Assembly: GCA_016873755.1 (NCBI GenBank)
Contig: VGWB01000003.1
Span: forward strand, 1-46,023
Source: Ignavibacteria bacterium
GTDB taxonomy: Bacteria; Bacteroidota; Ignavibacteria; UBA10030
DNA: 46,023 bases
Direction of reading: 5' to 3'
The translations under genes and the position numbers were made by a program. The notes under the pieces are model-generated. The model saw nothing but the letters and a program-made list of their open reading frames with translations, was not told the origin of the DNA and made no database searches. Shown in pieces: positions 24,597-34,367 of this stretch (within the stretch, counting starts at the first letter, position 1; each line of letters opens with the position of its first letter).

Positions 24597-26459
24597 TCAC
24601 GCGGGCTCATCGGCCCGGTCCGCCTGAAGCTGATGAATGCGTGACACCAAGTCTTGGATCTCAAGATTCAATTGCAGTGCTTCCGGGGTACCGGACCTTA
24701 CATCTTTTTGCATACGATGTTTTCGCTCGAACTCTCTCTTCAGACTGGCAAGCTGTATTGCTTTGAGTGCACTCTCCGCGATCTCTCTTGGGTTAGCCGG
24801 GGAGAGCTCCTTCTCCTGCTGCATTCTGGATCCGAGCACGTGGCGCTCGAGAATGGCTTCGGTCAAGATCTCTCTGAGCTCAGCATCTTGAATCTGCAAG
24901 AGCAGGTCGTTGACGTCCACTGATCCGGTTTCTTCGAATCTTCTCTGTCCAATCTCAATGAGTTTCCTAACCCGCCCGTCAGCTAAGTCATTCGCGTGAA
25001 CGTTCGAAAGAATGAAGCTGATCAAATCTCTCTGGTTCTCCAGTAACGACATCAGTATCTCCCTCTCGGGTTGAGGTATTTCAACGCGACCTGCCGGCAC
25101 AGTGTCGCCTTTCTGTTCGGGCATGTGCTGGATCAATGGCGCATCCGCTCGCACCCTGCTCGTCCCAGTCCCCACCCATTTCTCCAATTCTCCGTAAAGC
25201 TCAGACTCGTAGATATCGTATTTGTTTGAAAGTTCCTTGATGTAGAATGTCCTTTTTAGCCCATCCTTCATCTTCGCGATCGACTGTACGATGGACCGAA
25301 CCGCCTGTGCCTTACCCTCGGGAGTCGAGAATGCGCCGGAGCGCCGAAATTGTCTGGCCTTGAACTCCATGAACGAGATCGCTTGCTCAGAGAGCTTCAA
25401 GAACTCCTTTCCGCCGAACTTGCGAACAAACGAGTCCGGGTCTTCGCCTTCGGGAAGCTCGACGATAGCCACATCGAGATCCTGCGCCAGCGCGACATCG
25501 AGGCCGCGCAGCGTGGCGTTTGAGCCCGCAGAATCGGCGTCATAGACCAGCGTCAGCTTCTTGCAGTACCGGCTGATGAGCTGAACATGTTCTTCCGTCA
25601 ACGCTGTCCCGCTTGACGCAACCACGTTTCGTATCCCCGCCTGATATAACGAAATCAGGTCCGCATAGCCTTCGACCATGAGAGCGGTTTCTTCGGAACG
25701 AATGGCATCTTTAGCGTGAAACAGCCCGAAGAGGATCCGGCTCTTGTTGTAAATGAGAGTCTCCGGCGAGTTGATGTACTTGCCGAGCGGGTCATCCTCC
25801 CTCAGCTTCCGCGCACCGAAGCCTACGACACGCCCCGAAGCTGAGAAGATTGGAAACATTGCCCGGCCCCGGAAGTAGTCATAGTCCGATCCGTCCTCCC
25901 GCGTCCGGATCAACCCCGCCTTGAACAGGTCCTCGCGGGCAATGCCTTCTTCCCTGGCCCGCCCCAGCAGCCCGTCCCAGGCATTCAACGAGTACCCCAG
26001 CCCGAAGGTCCGGATCGTCTCGTCCGAAAACCCGCGATCGTGGAAGTACTCGAGAGCGCCCCTCCCCTCGTCTGTTTTGGCAAGGTTGTTATAAAAGAAA
26101 AGGCCGGCGAATCGGCAGGCGCTGTAGAGGCTCTCGATCTCGCTCTGCTGTTGTTGGTCAGCATCGGTGTAGGAGATCGTGATACCCGCCCGTTCGGCAA
26201 GCGATCGTACTGCTTCGGTGAAGGAGACCTTCTCAAATTCCATCACAAAGGTAAAGACGTTCCCACCTTTGGCACAGCCGAAGCAGTGATACACCTGTTT
26301 TTCAGGGCTCACCGTGAATGATGGGGTCTTTTCCTGGTGGAAGGGGCACAGACCGACGAAATTCTTCCCCCTTTTCTTCAGCCGCACGTGCTGCGCAATG
26401 ACGTCAATGATGTCGTTGGAGGAGCGAATTTCTTCAATCTTTTCGGGCGGGATTCGCAT
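24597..26459 (-). CDS. dnaG: DNA primase
   Basis: This 620-aa primase makes RNA primers at the replication fork. The CHC2 zinc finger uses C38, H41, C59 and C62 (LCPFHQEKTPSF and YHCFGCAKGG). The TOPRIM catalytic core has EGYADLISLYQAG and LVYDADSAGSNA. The C-terminal helicase-binding region is helical and ends without obvious motifs. Length is in the normal bacterial range (about 580-660). It stands alone here rather than next to rpoD or rpsU. Confidence 0.97.
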   Translation of the reverse strand: MRIPPEKIEEIRSSNDIIDVIAQHVRLKKRGKNFVGLCPFHQEKTPSFTVSPEKQVYHCFGCAKGGNVFTFVMEFEKVSFTEAVRSLAERAGITISYTDADQQQQSEIESLYSACRFAGLFFYNNLAKTDEGRGALEYFHDRGFSDETIRTFGLGYSLNAWDGLLGRAREEGIAREDLFKAGLIRTREDGSDYDYFRGRAMFPIFSASGRVVGFGARKLREDDPLGKYINSPETLIYNKSRILFGLFHAKDAIRSEETALMVEGYADLISLYQAGIRNVVASSGTALTEEHVQLISRYCKKLTLVYDADSAGSNATLRGLDVALAQDLDVAIVELPEGEDPDSFVRKFGGKEFLKLSEQAISFMEFKARQFRRSGAFSTPEGKAQAVRSIVQSIAKMKDGLKRTFYIKELSNKYDIYESELYGELEKWVGTGTSRVRADAPLIQHMPEQKGDTVPAGRVEIPQPEREILMSLLENQRDLISFILSNVHANDLADGRVRKLIEIGQRRFEETGSVDVNDLLLQIQDAELREILTEAILERHVLGSRMQQEKELSPANPREIAESALKAIQLASLKREFERKHRMQKDVRSGTPEALQLNLEIQDLVSRIHQLQADRADEPA

Positions 26460-26526
26460 ATCGGGCTCAATGTAGAGAAATATGGAGGGACAAGCAACAA
26501 CACCAGGGGAGGTCAGACATTCTTAT

Positions 26527-26699
26527 CTGACCAGAAAGGACCAAAAGTCATTCTGAACGGAGCCCTGCCTGCTGGCAGGCAGGGAAGCGGAGTTGAGCCA
26601 TAGGCTCATGAGCCTCCGGCTCAGAAGAATCTGGTTTTTTGAATCAGATTCTTCGTCCCGCTTGGGAAGCAGTGGGACTCAGAATGACTTTTTGGTCAG
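26527..26699. repeat. MITE-like inverted-repeat element between groEL and dnaG
   Basis: Outer arms CTGACCA (26527-26533) and TGGTCAG (26693-26699) are perfect complements. Inner arms CCAAAAGTCATTCTGA (26541-26556) and TCAGAATGACTTTTTGG (26679-26695) also pair, with one extra base. The centre has CCTGCCTG/CAGGCAGG-type palindromes, GAGCC/GGCTC hairpins and an AGATTCT/AGAATCT pair. It is about 173 bp and non-coding. The GTCATTCTGA...GAATCT pattern resembles a repeat class spread through many bacterial genomes. Confidence 0.7.
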
Positions 26700-26724
26700 T
26701 CTCACATCAGTGCCCACCAATTGA

Positions 26725-26757
26725 AAACCCTCCTGGTCAATGAGAACAGGAGGGTTT
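26725..26757 (-). terminator. Intrinsic terminator of groES-groEL
   Basis: Perfect 11-bp arms AAACCCTCCTG (26725-26735) and CAGGAGGGTTT (26747-26757) with an 11-nt loop. On the - strand the stem ends in GGGTTTT, about 45 bp after the groEL stop. Confidence 0.75.
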
Positions 26758-26800
26758 CGAATTGCAGTCGCTCTCCGTAAGTAAGAAGAGATAGCAGCGA

Positions 26801-28441
<1,641 letters not shown>

Positions 28442-28461
28442 TTATCTCCTTTCGTCAAATG

Positions 28462-28755
28462 TTACTTTTTCGGCATGATGGCGAAGATGTCGCTCTCGCG
28501 CATGATGAGGAGTTCCTCACCGTCGATCGTGACCTCGGTTCCGGAGTACTTGCCGTAGAGCACGCGGTCGCCAACTTTTACTTCCATCGGAATGAGCTTT
28601 CCGTCGTCGGACACCCTTCCCGGTCCGGCAGCGACGACCTCCCCCCATACCGGCTTTTCTTTGGCCGTGTCGGGTACGATGATTCCCCCTTTGGTTTTCT
28701 CTTCGGCCTGCGATGGCTTCACGACAACGCGATCAGCCAATGGCTTGAGAGTCAT
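28462..28755 (-). CDS. groES: Co-chaperonin GroES (10 kDa)
   Basis: This 97-aa co-chaperonin caps the GroEL ring. Typical segments are [23 protein letters not shown], with the mobile loop [16 protein letters not shown], and [16 protein letters not shown]. The ATG has a strong AGGAGG 7 nt upstream. It is first in the operon, about 60 bp downstream of a promoter-CIRCE arrangement. Confidence 0.99.
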   Translation of the reverse strand: MTLKPLADRVVVKPSQAEEKTKGGIIVPDTAKEKPVWGEVVAAGPGRVSDDGKLIPMEVKVGDRVLYGKYSGTEVTIDGEELLIMRESDIFAIMPKK

Positions 28756-28814
28756 AGAAGTAACCTCCTTTGTAAGGTTTTATGGTTAAAGAACTTATGG
28801 TAGGACTTGGCTTC

Positions 28815-28841
28815 TTAGCACTCTGTTGGATTGAGTGCTAA
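28815..28841 (-). promoter_or_regulatory. CIRCE operator (HrcA-binding site)
   Basis: TTAGCACTC, nine bases, then GAGTGCTAA: a perfect match to the CIRCE consensus. It begins right after the -10 hexamer of the groES promoter, so HrcA bound here would block transcription until heat shock. The hrcA gene itself is not in this window. Confidence 0.97.
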
Positions 28842-28842
28842 T

Positions 28843-28871
28843 AATATAAGGGAAAAACGGATTGCTGTCAA
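28843..28871 (-). promoter_or_regulatory. groES-groEL promoter (sigma-70 type)
   Basis: On the - strand, TTGACA (28871-28866), a 17-nt spacer and TATATT (28848-28843) form a near-perfect housekeeping promoter, directly upstream of the CIRCE operator. Confidence 0.9.
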
Positions 28872-28911
28872 GAGGGGTCAGGCCAGGTAGAAGTCCAACC
28901 TCTGCACGGAA

Positions 28912-28955
28912 AACCTTCCGAAGGTTCTGTCCGTAGCTCCCTGACCTTCGGAAGA
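28912..28955. repeat. REP-like palindrome pair downstream of the RAYT-rsmI gene
   Basis: AACCTTCCGAAGGTT (28912-28926) is itself palindromic. With ACCTTCGGAAG (28944-28954) it forms 11-bp inverted arms. It has the same layout as the sequence at 29691-29727, where two CCTTCCGAAGG-type arms flank a short loop. Confidence 0.85.
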
Positions 28956-28989
28956 TTCAACAAAGAGAAGTCGTCGGACCTCCTACCTG

Positions 28990-30252
28990 CTAGGGGCTTT
29001 TCTGGCCCGCGATGATCAGCACATACTCGCCCCTGGGGGGCTTTCTGGAGAGCTCATTGAGAACGGACGTGACGGGTCCCCTCACGATCTCCTCGAATTT
29101 CTTGGTCAGCTCCCGGGCTACCACGACATGCCGGTCGCCCCAGTAGCTCTGGATCTCAGCCAGTGTCTTGAGAACTCTATGGGGGGATTCGTAGAGGATG
29201 ATCGTCCTCGTCTCGGAACGAAGGGTTTCGAGCTTCGTCTTCCTCCCCTTCTTTTGGGGGAGGAATCCCTCGAAAACGAAGCGATCCGTCGGCAGCCCGC
29301 TGACGACCAAAGCCGAGATGAACGCCGCCGCGCCCGGGATAGGGACAATCGGGATCGAGTGAGAAAGCGCTTCACGTACCAGGTAGAAGGCGGGATCCGA
29401 GATTCCCGGTGTGCCCGCGTCAGAAACCACCGCGATGGACTGCCCCGTCAGGAGTTTCTGGAGCAGCTCAGGCGCGCGCCGCCGCTCATTGTAGCTGTGG
29501 TAGCTCACCATCGGCTTGGTGATACCGTAGTGATCGAGAAGAATCTTCGTTTTGCGTGTGTCCTCGGCTGCGATGAGGTCGACGGAAGAGAGAACCCGCA
29601 CAGCGCGGTAGGTGATATCCTCCAGGTTGCCGATGGGGGTGGCAACGAGATACAAACGACTTTCGGAAGGTCTCGAAGGATCAGCTTGATCCTTCCGAAG
29701 GTTCTCTCTGCTCAGACCTTCGGAAGGCTCTTCAACCCCGTGTGCCAGGGCGAATTGCCGATAATCCTCTCCATCTTTGAAAAAGGTGTTTCTCAGGGTC
29801 AAATCCGTGATCGCAGGTTCTCGTAGCCCACACCAGACGGAGAAATCCGAGAACTCCCAAGCCTCGGGTCTTTCAACCAGATGGGCATTGACGGGATTCA
29901 TGTGGATGTAGCGTATCAGCTGCAATGCGTATTCGTCCGAATGAACACGTTTTGCTTTTGACCTCGCCTCGAAAAGAGTTCCCGAATGCTTCCGCTGGAG
30001 ATTCGCGGCCTGAACAAAAGCGTTGAATACGGTCTGCAAGAACTTCGAGATTGAGCCCTGACGTTCTTGCCTCAACACGAGGTGATAATGGTTCGGCAGG
30101 AAGCAGTAAGCCACTACCCTGACTCCGAGACGAGGGGCGTGCTTTCGGAACAGACTCACAAGGTAGGTGTAATTTGCTGGAGAGAAGAATATCGGGGCCT
30201 TGTGCGCACCACGATTGTATACGTGGTAGTATTCCTCGTCCGCAAATCTCAT
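28990..30252 (-). CDS. rsmI: Fusion of REP-associated tyrosine transposase (HUH/Y1) with 16S rRNA methyltransferase RsmI
   Basis: A single 420-codon frame joins two families. Residues 1 to about 165 are a Y1/RAYT-type transposase: YYHVYNRG start, HUH motif as NHYHLVL (H55, H57), and the catalytic-Tyr segment RYIHMNPVNAHL (Y115). Residues 199-420 are RsmI, which 2'-O-methylates 16S rRNA C1402: LYLVATPIGNLEDITYRAV, AAEDTRKTKILLDHYGI, SDAGTPGISDPAF, IPGAAAFISALVVSGLP and the late ARELTKKFEE. Both domains keep their key residues. Residues 176-188 of the linker are encoded by a REP-like palindrome (29691-29727). An in-frame TTG at codon 200 could restart RsmI alone. It follows nadE by 34 bp on the same strand. 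I regard the fusion as real in sequence; whether a two-domain protein is made is unknown. Confidence 0.88.
   Translation of the reverse strand: MRFADEEYYHVYNRGAHKAPIFFSPANYTYLVSLFRKHAPRLGVRVVAYCFLPNHYHLVLRQERQGSISKFLQTVFNAFVQAANLQRKHSGTLFEARSKAKRVHSDEYALQLIRYIHMNPVNAHLVERPEAWEFSDFSVWCGLREPAITDLTLRNTFFKDGEDYRQFALAHGVEEPSEGLSRENLRKDQADPSRPSESRLYLVATPIGNLEDITYRAVRVLSSVDLIAAEDTRKTKILLDHYGITKPMVSYHSYNERRRAPELLQKLLTGQSIAVVSDAGTPGISDPAFYLVREALSHSIPIVPIPGAAAFISALVVSGLPTDRFVFEGFLPQKKGRKTKLETLRSETRTIILYESPHRVLKTLAEIQSYWGDRHVVVARELTKKFEEIVRGPVTSVLNELSRKPPRGEYVLIIAGQKSP
29691..29727. repeat. REP-like palindrome inside the RAYT-RsmI coding sequence
   Basis: CCTTCCGAAGGT (29691-29702) and ACCTTCGGAAGG (29716-29727) are perfect 12-bp inverted arms around a 13-nt loop. 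It lies exactly between the transposase and methyltransferase parts and is translated in frame as linker. A further GGATCA/TGATCC hairpin adjoins it at about 29678-29692. Confidence 0.9.
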
Positions 30253-30268
30253 TAGATCTGGCCTTGAT

Positions 30269-30282
30269 AACCTTCAGAAGGT
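30269..30282. repeat. REP-like palindrome upstream of the transposase part
   Basis: AACCTTCAGAAGGT is a palindrome of the same CCTTC-GAAGG type, located 17 bp before the fusion start codon. It is the third copy at this locus. Confidence 0.65.
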
Positions 30283-30286
30283 CATG

Positions 30287-31132
30287 CTAGGTCCCCCAAT
30301 CACGCAGATAGCGGAAATCGACATCAATTGTTCGGTTGGAAACCTTCGCAATGAGCGGCAACCGGCGCTTGAATTGGCTCTTGCGGATGAGCCCCTTCAC
30401 TTTGTCAATAAGCTCCTGCTCGAATCCGAGCGAGACGAGCTCTTGATCGGTCCGGCGCTCGTCAACCAAATGGTAAAGCAGCGAATCAAGGCGGGCGTAC
30501 ACAAGGCCCAACTCGCCTTCATCTGACTGCCCTTCCCAGAGATCTGCGGTAGGTGTCTTCTCGACGATGGACTGCGGCACACCGAGTGCCCGCGCCAGCT
30601 GCCATACCTGCGTTTTGTAAAGGTCACCCAGCGGATTGATCGCGGAAGCCGTGTCGCCGTAGAGCGTCCCGTACCCGACCAACAGTTCCGTCTTGTTGCT
30701 CGTACCGATGACGAGCGCCTGCTCGCGCGCTGAGATGTCGTACAACACAATCATTCTCACGCGCGCCATCACGTTCCCGCGCCGCACGCGATCCGTCACC
30801 TTCCACCGGTCACAATAGGCGTCGACCATCGGGGAGATGTCCACAAGCTCGGACCGTATGCCGAGTCGGTCGATCACCACCTGGGCATCTTTAACGCTTT
30901 GGGGGCTGCTGGTTTTGTAGGGTAGGATAACGCCGAGCGTATTTTCTTTTCCGAGCGCTTCCGAGGCGAGGCAAGCACTTACTGCAGAATCAACGCCCCC
31001 GGAGACACCTACTACGCCCTTCTGAAAACCTGCGCTTTGCGTCTCGTCTCGCACGAACCCGACGAGCAGCTCCTTCACGAGGTCCATATTGAGCTCGAGA
31101 CCCCCGTTTGGATCTTTCGGCACCGATTCCAC
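30287..31132 (-). CDS. nadE: NH3-dependent NAD+ synthetase
   Basis: This enzyme of about 281 aa amidates nicotinate adenine dinucleotide to NAD+. The ATP-pyrophosphatase P-loop is GVVGVSGGVDSAVSACLASE. Other family segments are LPYKTSSPQSVKDAQ, VRMIVLYDISAREQALVIGT, SNKTELLVGYGTLYGDTASA and EKTPTADLWEGQSDEGELG. No glutaminase domain is present, so ammonia is the donor unless a partner exists. The GTG at 31132 has AGGAG 5 nt upstream and is preferred over a GTG at 31168. An ATG at 31087 is a further alternative closer to the family start. It sits 158 bp downstream of the lysine transaminase gene. Confidence 0.95.
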   Translation of the reverse strand: MESVPKDPNGGLELNMDLVKELLVGFVRDETQSAGFQKGVVGVSGGVDSAVSACLASEALGKENTLGVILPYKTSSPQSVKDAQVVIDRLGIRSELVDISPMVDAYCDRWKVTDRVRRGNVMARVRMIVLYDISAREQALVIGTSNKTELLVGYGTLYGDTASAINPLGDLYKTQVWQLARALGVPQSIVEKTPTADLWEGQSDEGELGLVYARLDSLLYHLVDERRTDQELVSLGFEQELIDKVKGLIRKSQFKRRLPLIAKVSNRTIDVDFRYLRDWGT

Positions 31133-31290
31133 GTTAGCTCCTGATGCGTTACCGGAATGCGAAATCACTAATTTTCAACCAAGTTTCCCCGGCGCTATAT
31201 CGCCCGCACACCGCGATCGTACGGTCATCCTTGCTCGCCCCGACGAAGCCCACGTACGGCAGCACCCGGCCTGATGCAGAGCGACCGTTG

Positions 31291-32730
31291 CTAGTCCCCC
31301 CGGCTGATGTCCATCAAGGCGGCCCGGATAATCCGGATTCCTTCATCGACTTCACCCGTGGTCAGATTCAGCGGAGGGCGGAAACGAATCGAACGGTCAC
31401 CGCACCCGATCAGAATCAGGCCCTCATCGTACGCTTTGGTCCGCAACTGGTCCCTGCTCTGTGCCGAATCCAGATCGACGGAGCAGAGCAATCCCCGACC
31501 GCGTGCATTGAGAACCAGACCCGGAAATTCCTGTTGGATCAGTTCGAGATTATGCAGCAGGTAGGCTCCGACCTTGCGGGCGTTCTCGGAAAGCTTCTCC
31601 TCCTCGATGATTTCGAGAATCCTCTGAAACCTGACCATATCCACCAGATTCCCGCCGAATGTCGAATTGATCCTGCTCGGCTTGTGGAACACATTCTCCA
31701 GCACATCATCGATTCGATTGCTGCACATGAAGCCGCAAACCTGGGTCTTCTTGCCGAACGCCATCAGGTCCGGTTTCACGAAATGCTCGTGCGCCCATAT
31801 CTTTCCTGTTATCCCGATACCCGTCTGGACTTCATCGAAGACGAGAAGGATGTCGCTCTCGTCGCAGACGCTCCGCAGCTCGACGAAGAACTCCTTTCGG
31901 AAGTGGTTATCGCCCCCCTCGCACTGGATAGGCTCGATAATCAGAGCCGCAATGTCGTCGGGATTGTTTATGATCGCTTGCTTGACCTGTTGAAGAGCGA
32001 CGGCTTCTTCCTTCCGCACGAGGGCAAGATTCTCATTGTTCAAGGGGAATCGGATCGCCGGATTGTGGATACGGGGCCACCGGAATTTCGGGTAGTAGTT
32101 CGTTTTTGCCGGATCCGTGTTCGTCAGCGACAGGGTGTAGCCGCTCCTCCCGTGAAATGCATGGCGGAAATGGATTACCTGACGTCCGCGTTCCTCCGTG
32201 TATCCCTTGATGAAGTTCTTTCGGACCTTCCAGTCGAACGCCGTCTTCAGGGCATTCTCCACCGCCAGCGCGCCCCCGTCGATGAAAAACATGTACGGCA
32301 GATAGTCCGGCCTCGCGATGCGCGCAAAGGTCTCCACGAACTCCGCCATTTCAACGGTGTACGCATCCGAGCTAGACGGCTTATTGACCGCCACCGAGCC
32401 GAGCTTTTCGAGAAAGGCTGGCGAAGTCATCTTCGGGTGGTTCAGTCCAACCGACCCTGAAGCATAAAACGTAAAGAAATCCAGATAGCGTTTGTTGTAC
32501 CGCGAATCGAAGAGATAGGCGCCCTGACTTCTTCTCAGATCGACAACGAGGTCAAATCCGTCCACCAGCATGTGTTTCGAGAGCGATGCGTGGACTTCCG
32601 TGGGGAGAATCCTGACCGGATTCCTTGTCGTGGGCTTGTTGACCGCTCGGGCCATTTCATTCTTGGTCGAACCGTCTTTCGCGGCAGCAGGGACTATTCG
32701 TCCTACACTTGTTCCAGCTATGTCACGCAT
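31291..32730 (-). CDS. lat: L-lysine 6-transaminase
   Basis: This 479-aa PLP-dependent class-III aminotransferase moves the epsilon-amino group of lysine to 2-oxoglutarate, giving 2-aminoadipate 6-semialdehyde. Typical segments are MFFIDGGALAVENALKTAFD, FRHAFHGRSGYTLSLTNTD and LVFDEVQTGIGITGKIWAHE. The PLP lysine lies in LMAFGKKTQVCGFM, and SRINSTFGGNLVDMVR follows. The FGKKTQVCG region is the form I associate with lysine 6-transaminases rather than ornithine or GABA enzymes. The aldehyde dehydrogenase encoded 124 bp upstream would oxidise the product to 2-aminoadipate. The first ATG at 32730 is used; an ATG at 32655 is possible because the N-terminus is not conserved. Confidence 0.88.
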   Translation of the reverse strand: MRDIAGTSVGRIVPAAAKDGSTKNEMARAVNKPTTRNPVRILPTEVHASLSKHMLVDGFDLVVDLRRSQGAYLFDSRYNKRYLDFFTFYASGSVGLNHPKMTSPAFLEKLGSVAVNKPSSSDAYTVEMAEFVETFARIARPDYLPYMFFIDGGALAVENALKTAFDWKVRKNFIKGYTEERGRQVIHFRHAFHGRSGYTLSLTNTDPAKTNYYPKFRWPRIHNPAIRFPLNNENLALVRKEEAVALQQVKQAIINNPDDIAALIIEPIQCEGGDNHFRKEFFVELRSVCDESDILLVFDEVQTGIGITGKIWAHEHFVKPDLMAFGKKTQVCGFMCSNRIDDVLENVFHKPSRINSTFGGNLVDMVRFQRILEIIEEEKLSENARKVGAYLLHNLELIQQEFPGLVLNARGRGLLCSVDLDSAQSRDQLRTKAYDEGLILIGCGDRSIRFRPPLNLTTGEVDEGIRIIRAALMDISRGD

Positions 32731-32854
32731 ATGTCACCAGAGAGTTTTCCTGTGATGTGAGAGATGTCCTTTAACCGTGCGGATTTTTCCCTCCACATCA
32801 GAAGAACTCCTGGTGTTCATAGAAGGAGATAATGTAGTGACGCCCGGCCATATC

Positions 32855-34348
32855 TTACCTGTCAACGCTATCGATCTGCGCGCGCTGGAGCGTGCCGCTG
32901 TAATCTACATACACCGTCTTCCATTCCGTGAAGAAATCGTAGACCGTCCAGCCCCCCTCGCGATGGCCGTTGCCCGTTTCCTTCACTCCACCGAAGGGCA
33001 TATGCGCTTCGGCGCCGATGGTTGGACTATTGATGTACGTGATTCCTGCCTCGATATCGCGAATTGCGCGATACGCGTTGTTGATGTCCTGCGTGTAGAT
33101 CGACGACGAGAGGCCGTACGTCGTGTCATTGCAGATGTCAATCGCCTCCTCGAAGGACTTTGCTTTGATGACGGACAATACCGGACCGAAGATCTCCTCA
33201 CGTGCAACACGCATCGTGCGAGTTACATCGCCAAGCACGGTGGGCTCGTAGAACCATCCTTTCGATAACCCGTCGCCAGTGGCGTCTTTGCCGCCCGCAA
33301 GCAGCTTTGCCCCTTCAGCCTGCCCAATCTTCACATATTCATCCACGATTTGCCGCTGTTTCTCGTTTACGCATGGACCGACATCCGAGCCACTCTTGAG
33401 TCCGTCGCCTAGCCGGAGCTTCTTCGTGGCGCTGACGACCATCGACGTGAACTTGTCATACACGCTTTCGTGGATAATGAGCCTGCTGGTCGCCGTGCAG
33501 CGTTGTCCCGTCGTGCCGAACGCTCCCCACAGCACACCCTCGAGCGCCAAATCAAAGTCAGCGTCGTCCATAACGATTTGAGCATTCTTTCCCCCAAGCT
33601 CGAGGGAGACACGCTTCAGGGATCGGCTGGCGATTTCGGAGATTTTCTTTCCAACACTGGTCGAGCCGGTGAAGCTGACCAGGTCGACCTCGGGATGTTC
33701 AACCAAGGCAATACCAACCTCGGTGCCTCCACCATGGACAATATTGATGACCCCGGGCGGGATCCCCGCCTCGAGCAGAATCTCCACAAGCGTTGTTGCC
33801 GTCGCCGGCGTATCGGAAGCAGGCTTGAACACCACGGTATTCCCGCAGAGCAGCGCCGGAAATATCTTCCACGTCGGAATGGCCATGGGGAAATTCCACG
33901 GCGTGATGATTGCAGCTACGCCGATCGGTACACGAATGGCCATGTTGAACTTGCTCGGCAGTTCAGAAGGGACGGTGTGGCCGAATAGTCTTCGCCCCTC
34001 CGAAGATGCGTAATACGCGGTGTCGATGCCCTCCTGGACATCACCTCGCGTCTCCAGGAGAACCTTGCCCATCTCGCGCGTCATCTGCTGCGCGACCTCC
34101 TCCTTTCGCGAGGTCAGAAGGTCCCCCACCTTTCGCATGATATCACCCCTCCTGGGTGCAGGCACGAGGCGCCACGTATCAAAAGCCTTCCTCGCGGCTT
34201 TGACGGCCTCCTCCACATCCTCCTTGCTGGAGAGCGGAAAAGTCCCGACAAGCTCATCCCAGTTCGCCGGGTTTCGGTTTTCAAATGTTCTTCCTGATTT
34301 CGCATCAACCCATTTGCCGTTGATGTAGTTCTGGAACTTCTTTGCCAT
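32855..34348 (-). CDS. Aldehyde dehydrogenase family protein (possible aminoadipate-semialdehyde dehydrogenase)
   Basis: This NAD(P)-dependent aldehyde dehydrogenase is about 497 aa. Visible features are AIITPWNFPMAIPTWKIFPA, the cofactor segment FTGSTSVGKKI, the general-base Glu in SLELGGKNAQIV, the catalytic Cys in FGTTGQRCTATSRL, and the late EEIFGPVLSV and MPFGGVKETGNGHREGG. Adjacent to lysine 6-transaminase, it plausibly oxidises 2-aminoadipate 6-semialdehyde, but the substrate is inferred from context only. The ATG at 34348 (MAKKFQNYINGKW) is supported by GAGG about 8 nt upstream and by family alignment; the longer frame overlaps purB. Confidence 0.9.
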   Translation of the reverse strand: MAKKFQNYINGKWVDAKSGRTFENRNPANWDELVGTFPLSSKEDVEEAVKAARKAFDTWRLVPAPRRGDIMRKVGDLLTSRKEEVAQQMTREMGKVLLETRGDVQEGIDTAYYASSEGRRLFGHTVPSELPSKFNMAIRVPIGVAAIITPWNFPMAIPTWKIFPALLCGNTVVFKPASDTPATATTLVEILLEAGIPPGVINIVHGGGTEVGIALVEHPEVDLVSFTGSTSVGKKISEIASRSLKRVSLELGGKNAQIVMDDADFDLALEGVLWGAFGTTGQRCTATSRLIIHESVYDKFTSMVVSATKKLRLGDGLKSGSDVGPCVNEKQRQIVDEYVKIGQAEGAKLLAGGKDATGDGLSKGWFYEPTVLGDVTRTMRVAREEIFGPVLSVIKAKSFEEAIDICNDTTYGLSSSIYTQDINNAYRAIRDIEAGITYINSPTIGAEAHMPFGGVKETGNGHREGGWTVYDFFTEWKTVYVDYSGTLQRAQIDSVDR

Positions 34349-34367
34349 GGGGCACCTCGCGTTTAGT

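Noticed and set aside
28912..28955. Palindrome pair after rsmI as an intrinsic terminator
   Set aside because: No U-tract follows on the - strand, and the same palindrome recurs inside a coding region, so a REP repeat is the better reading.
31144..32460. 438-codon + strand open frame opposite the lysine transaminase and nadE start
   Set aside because: Shadow frame of high-GC coding DNA, no recognisable motifs.
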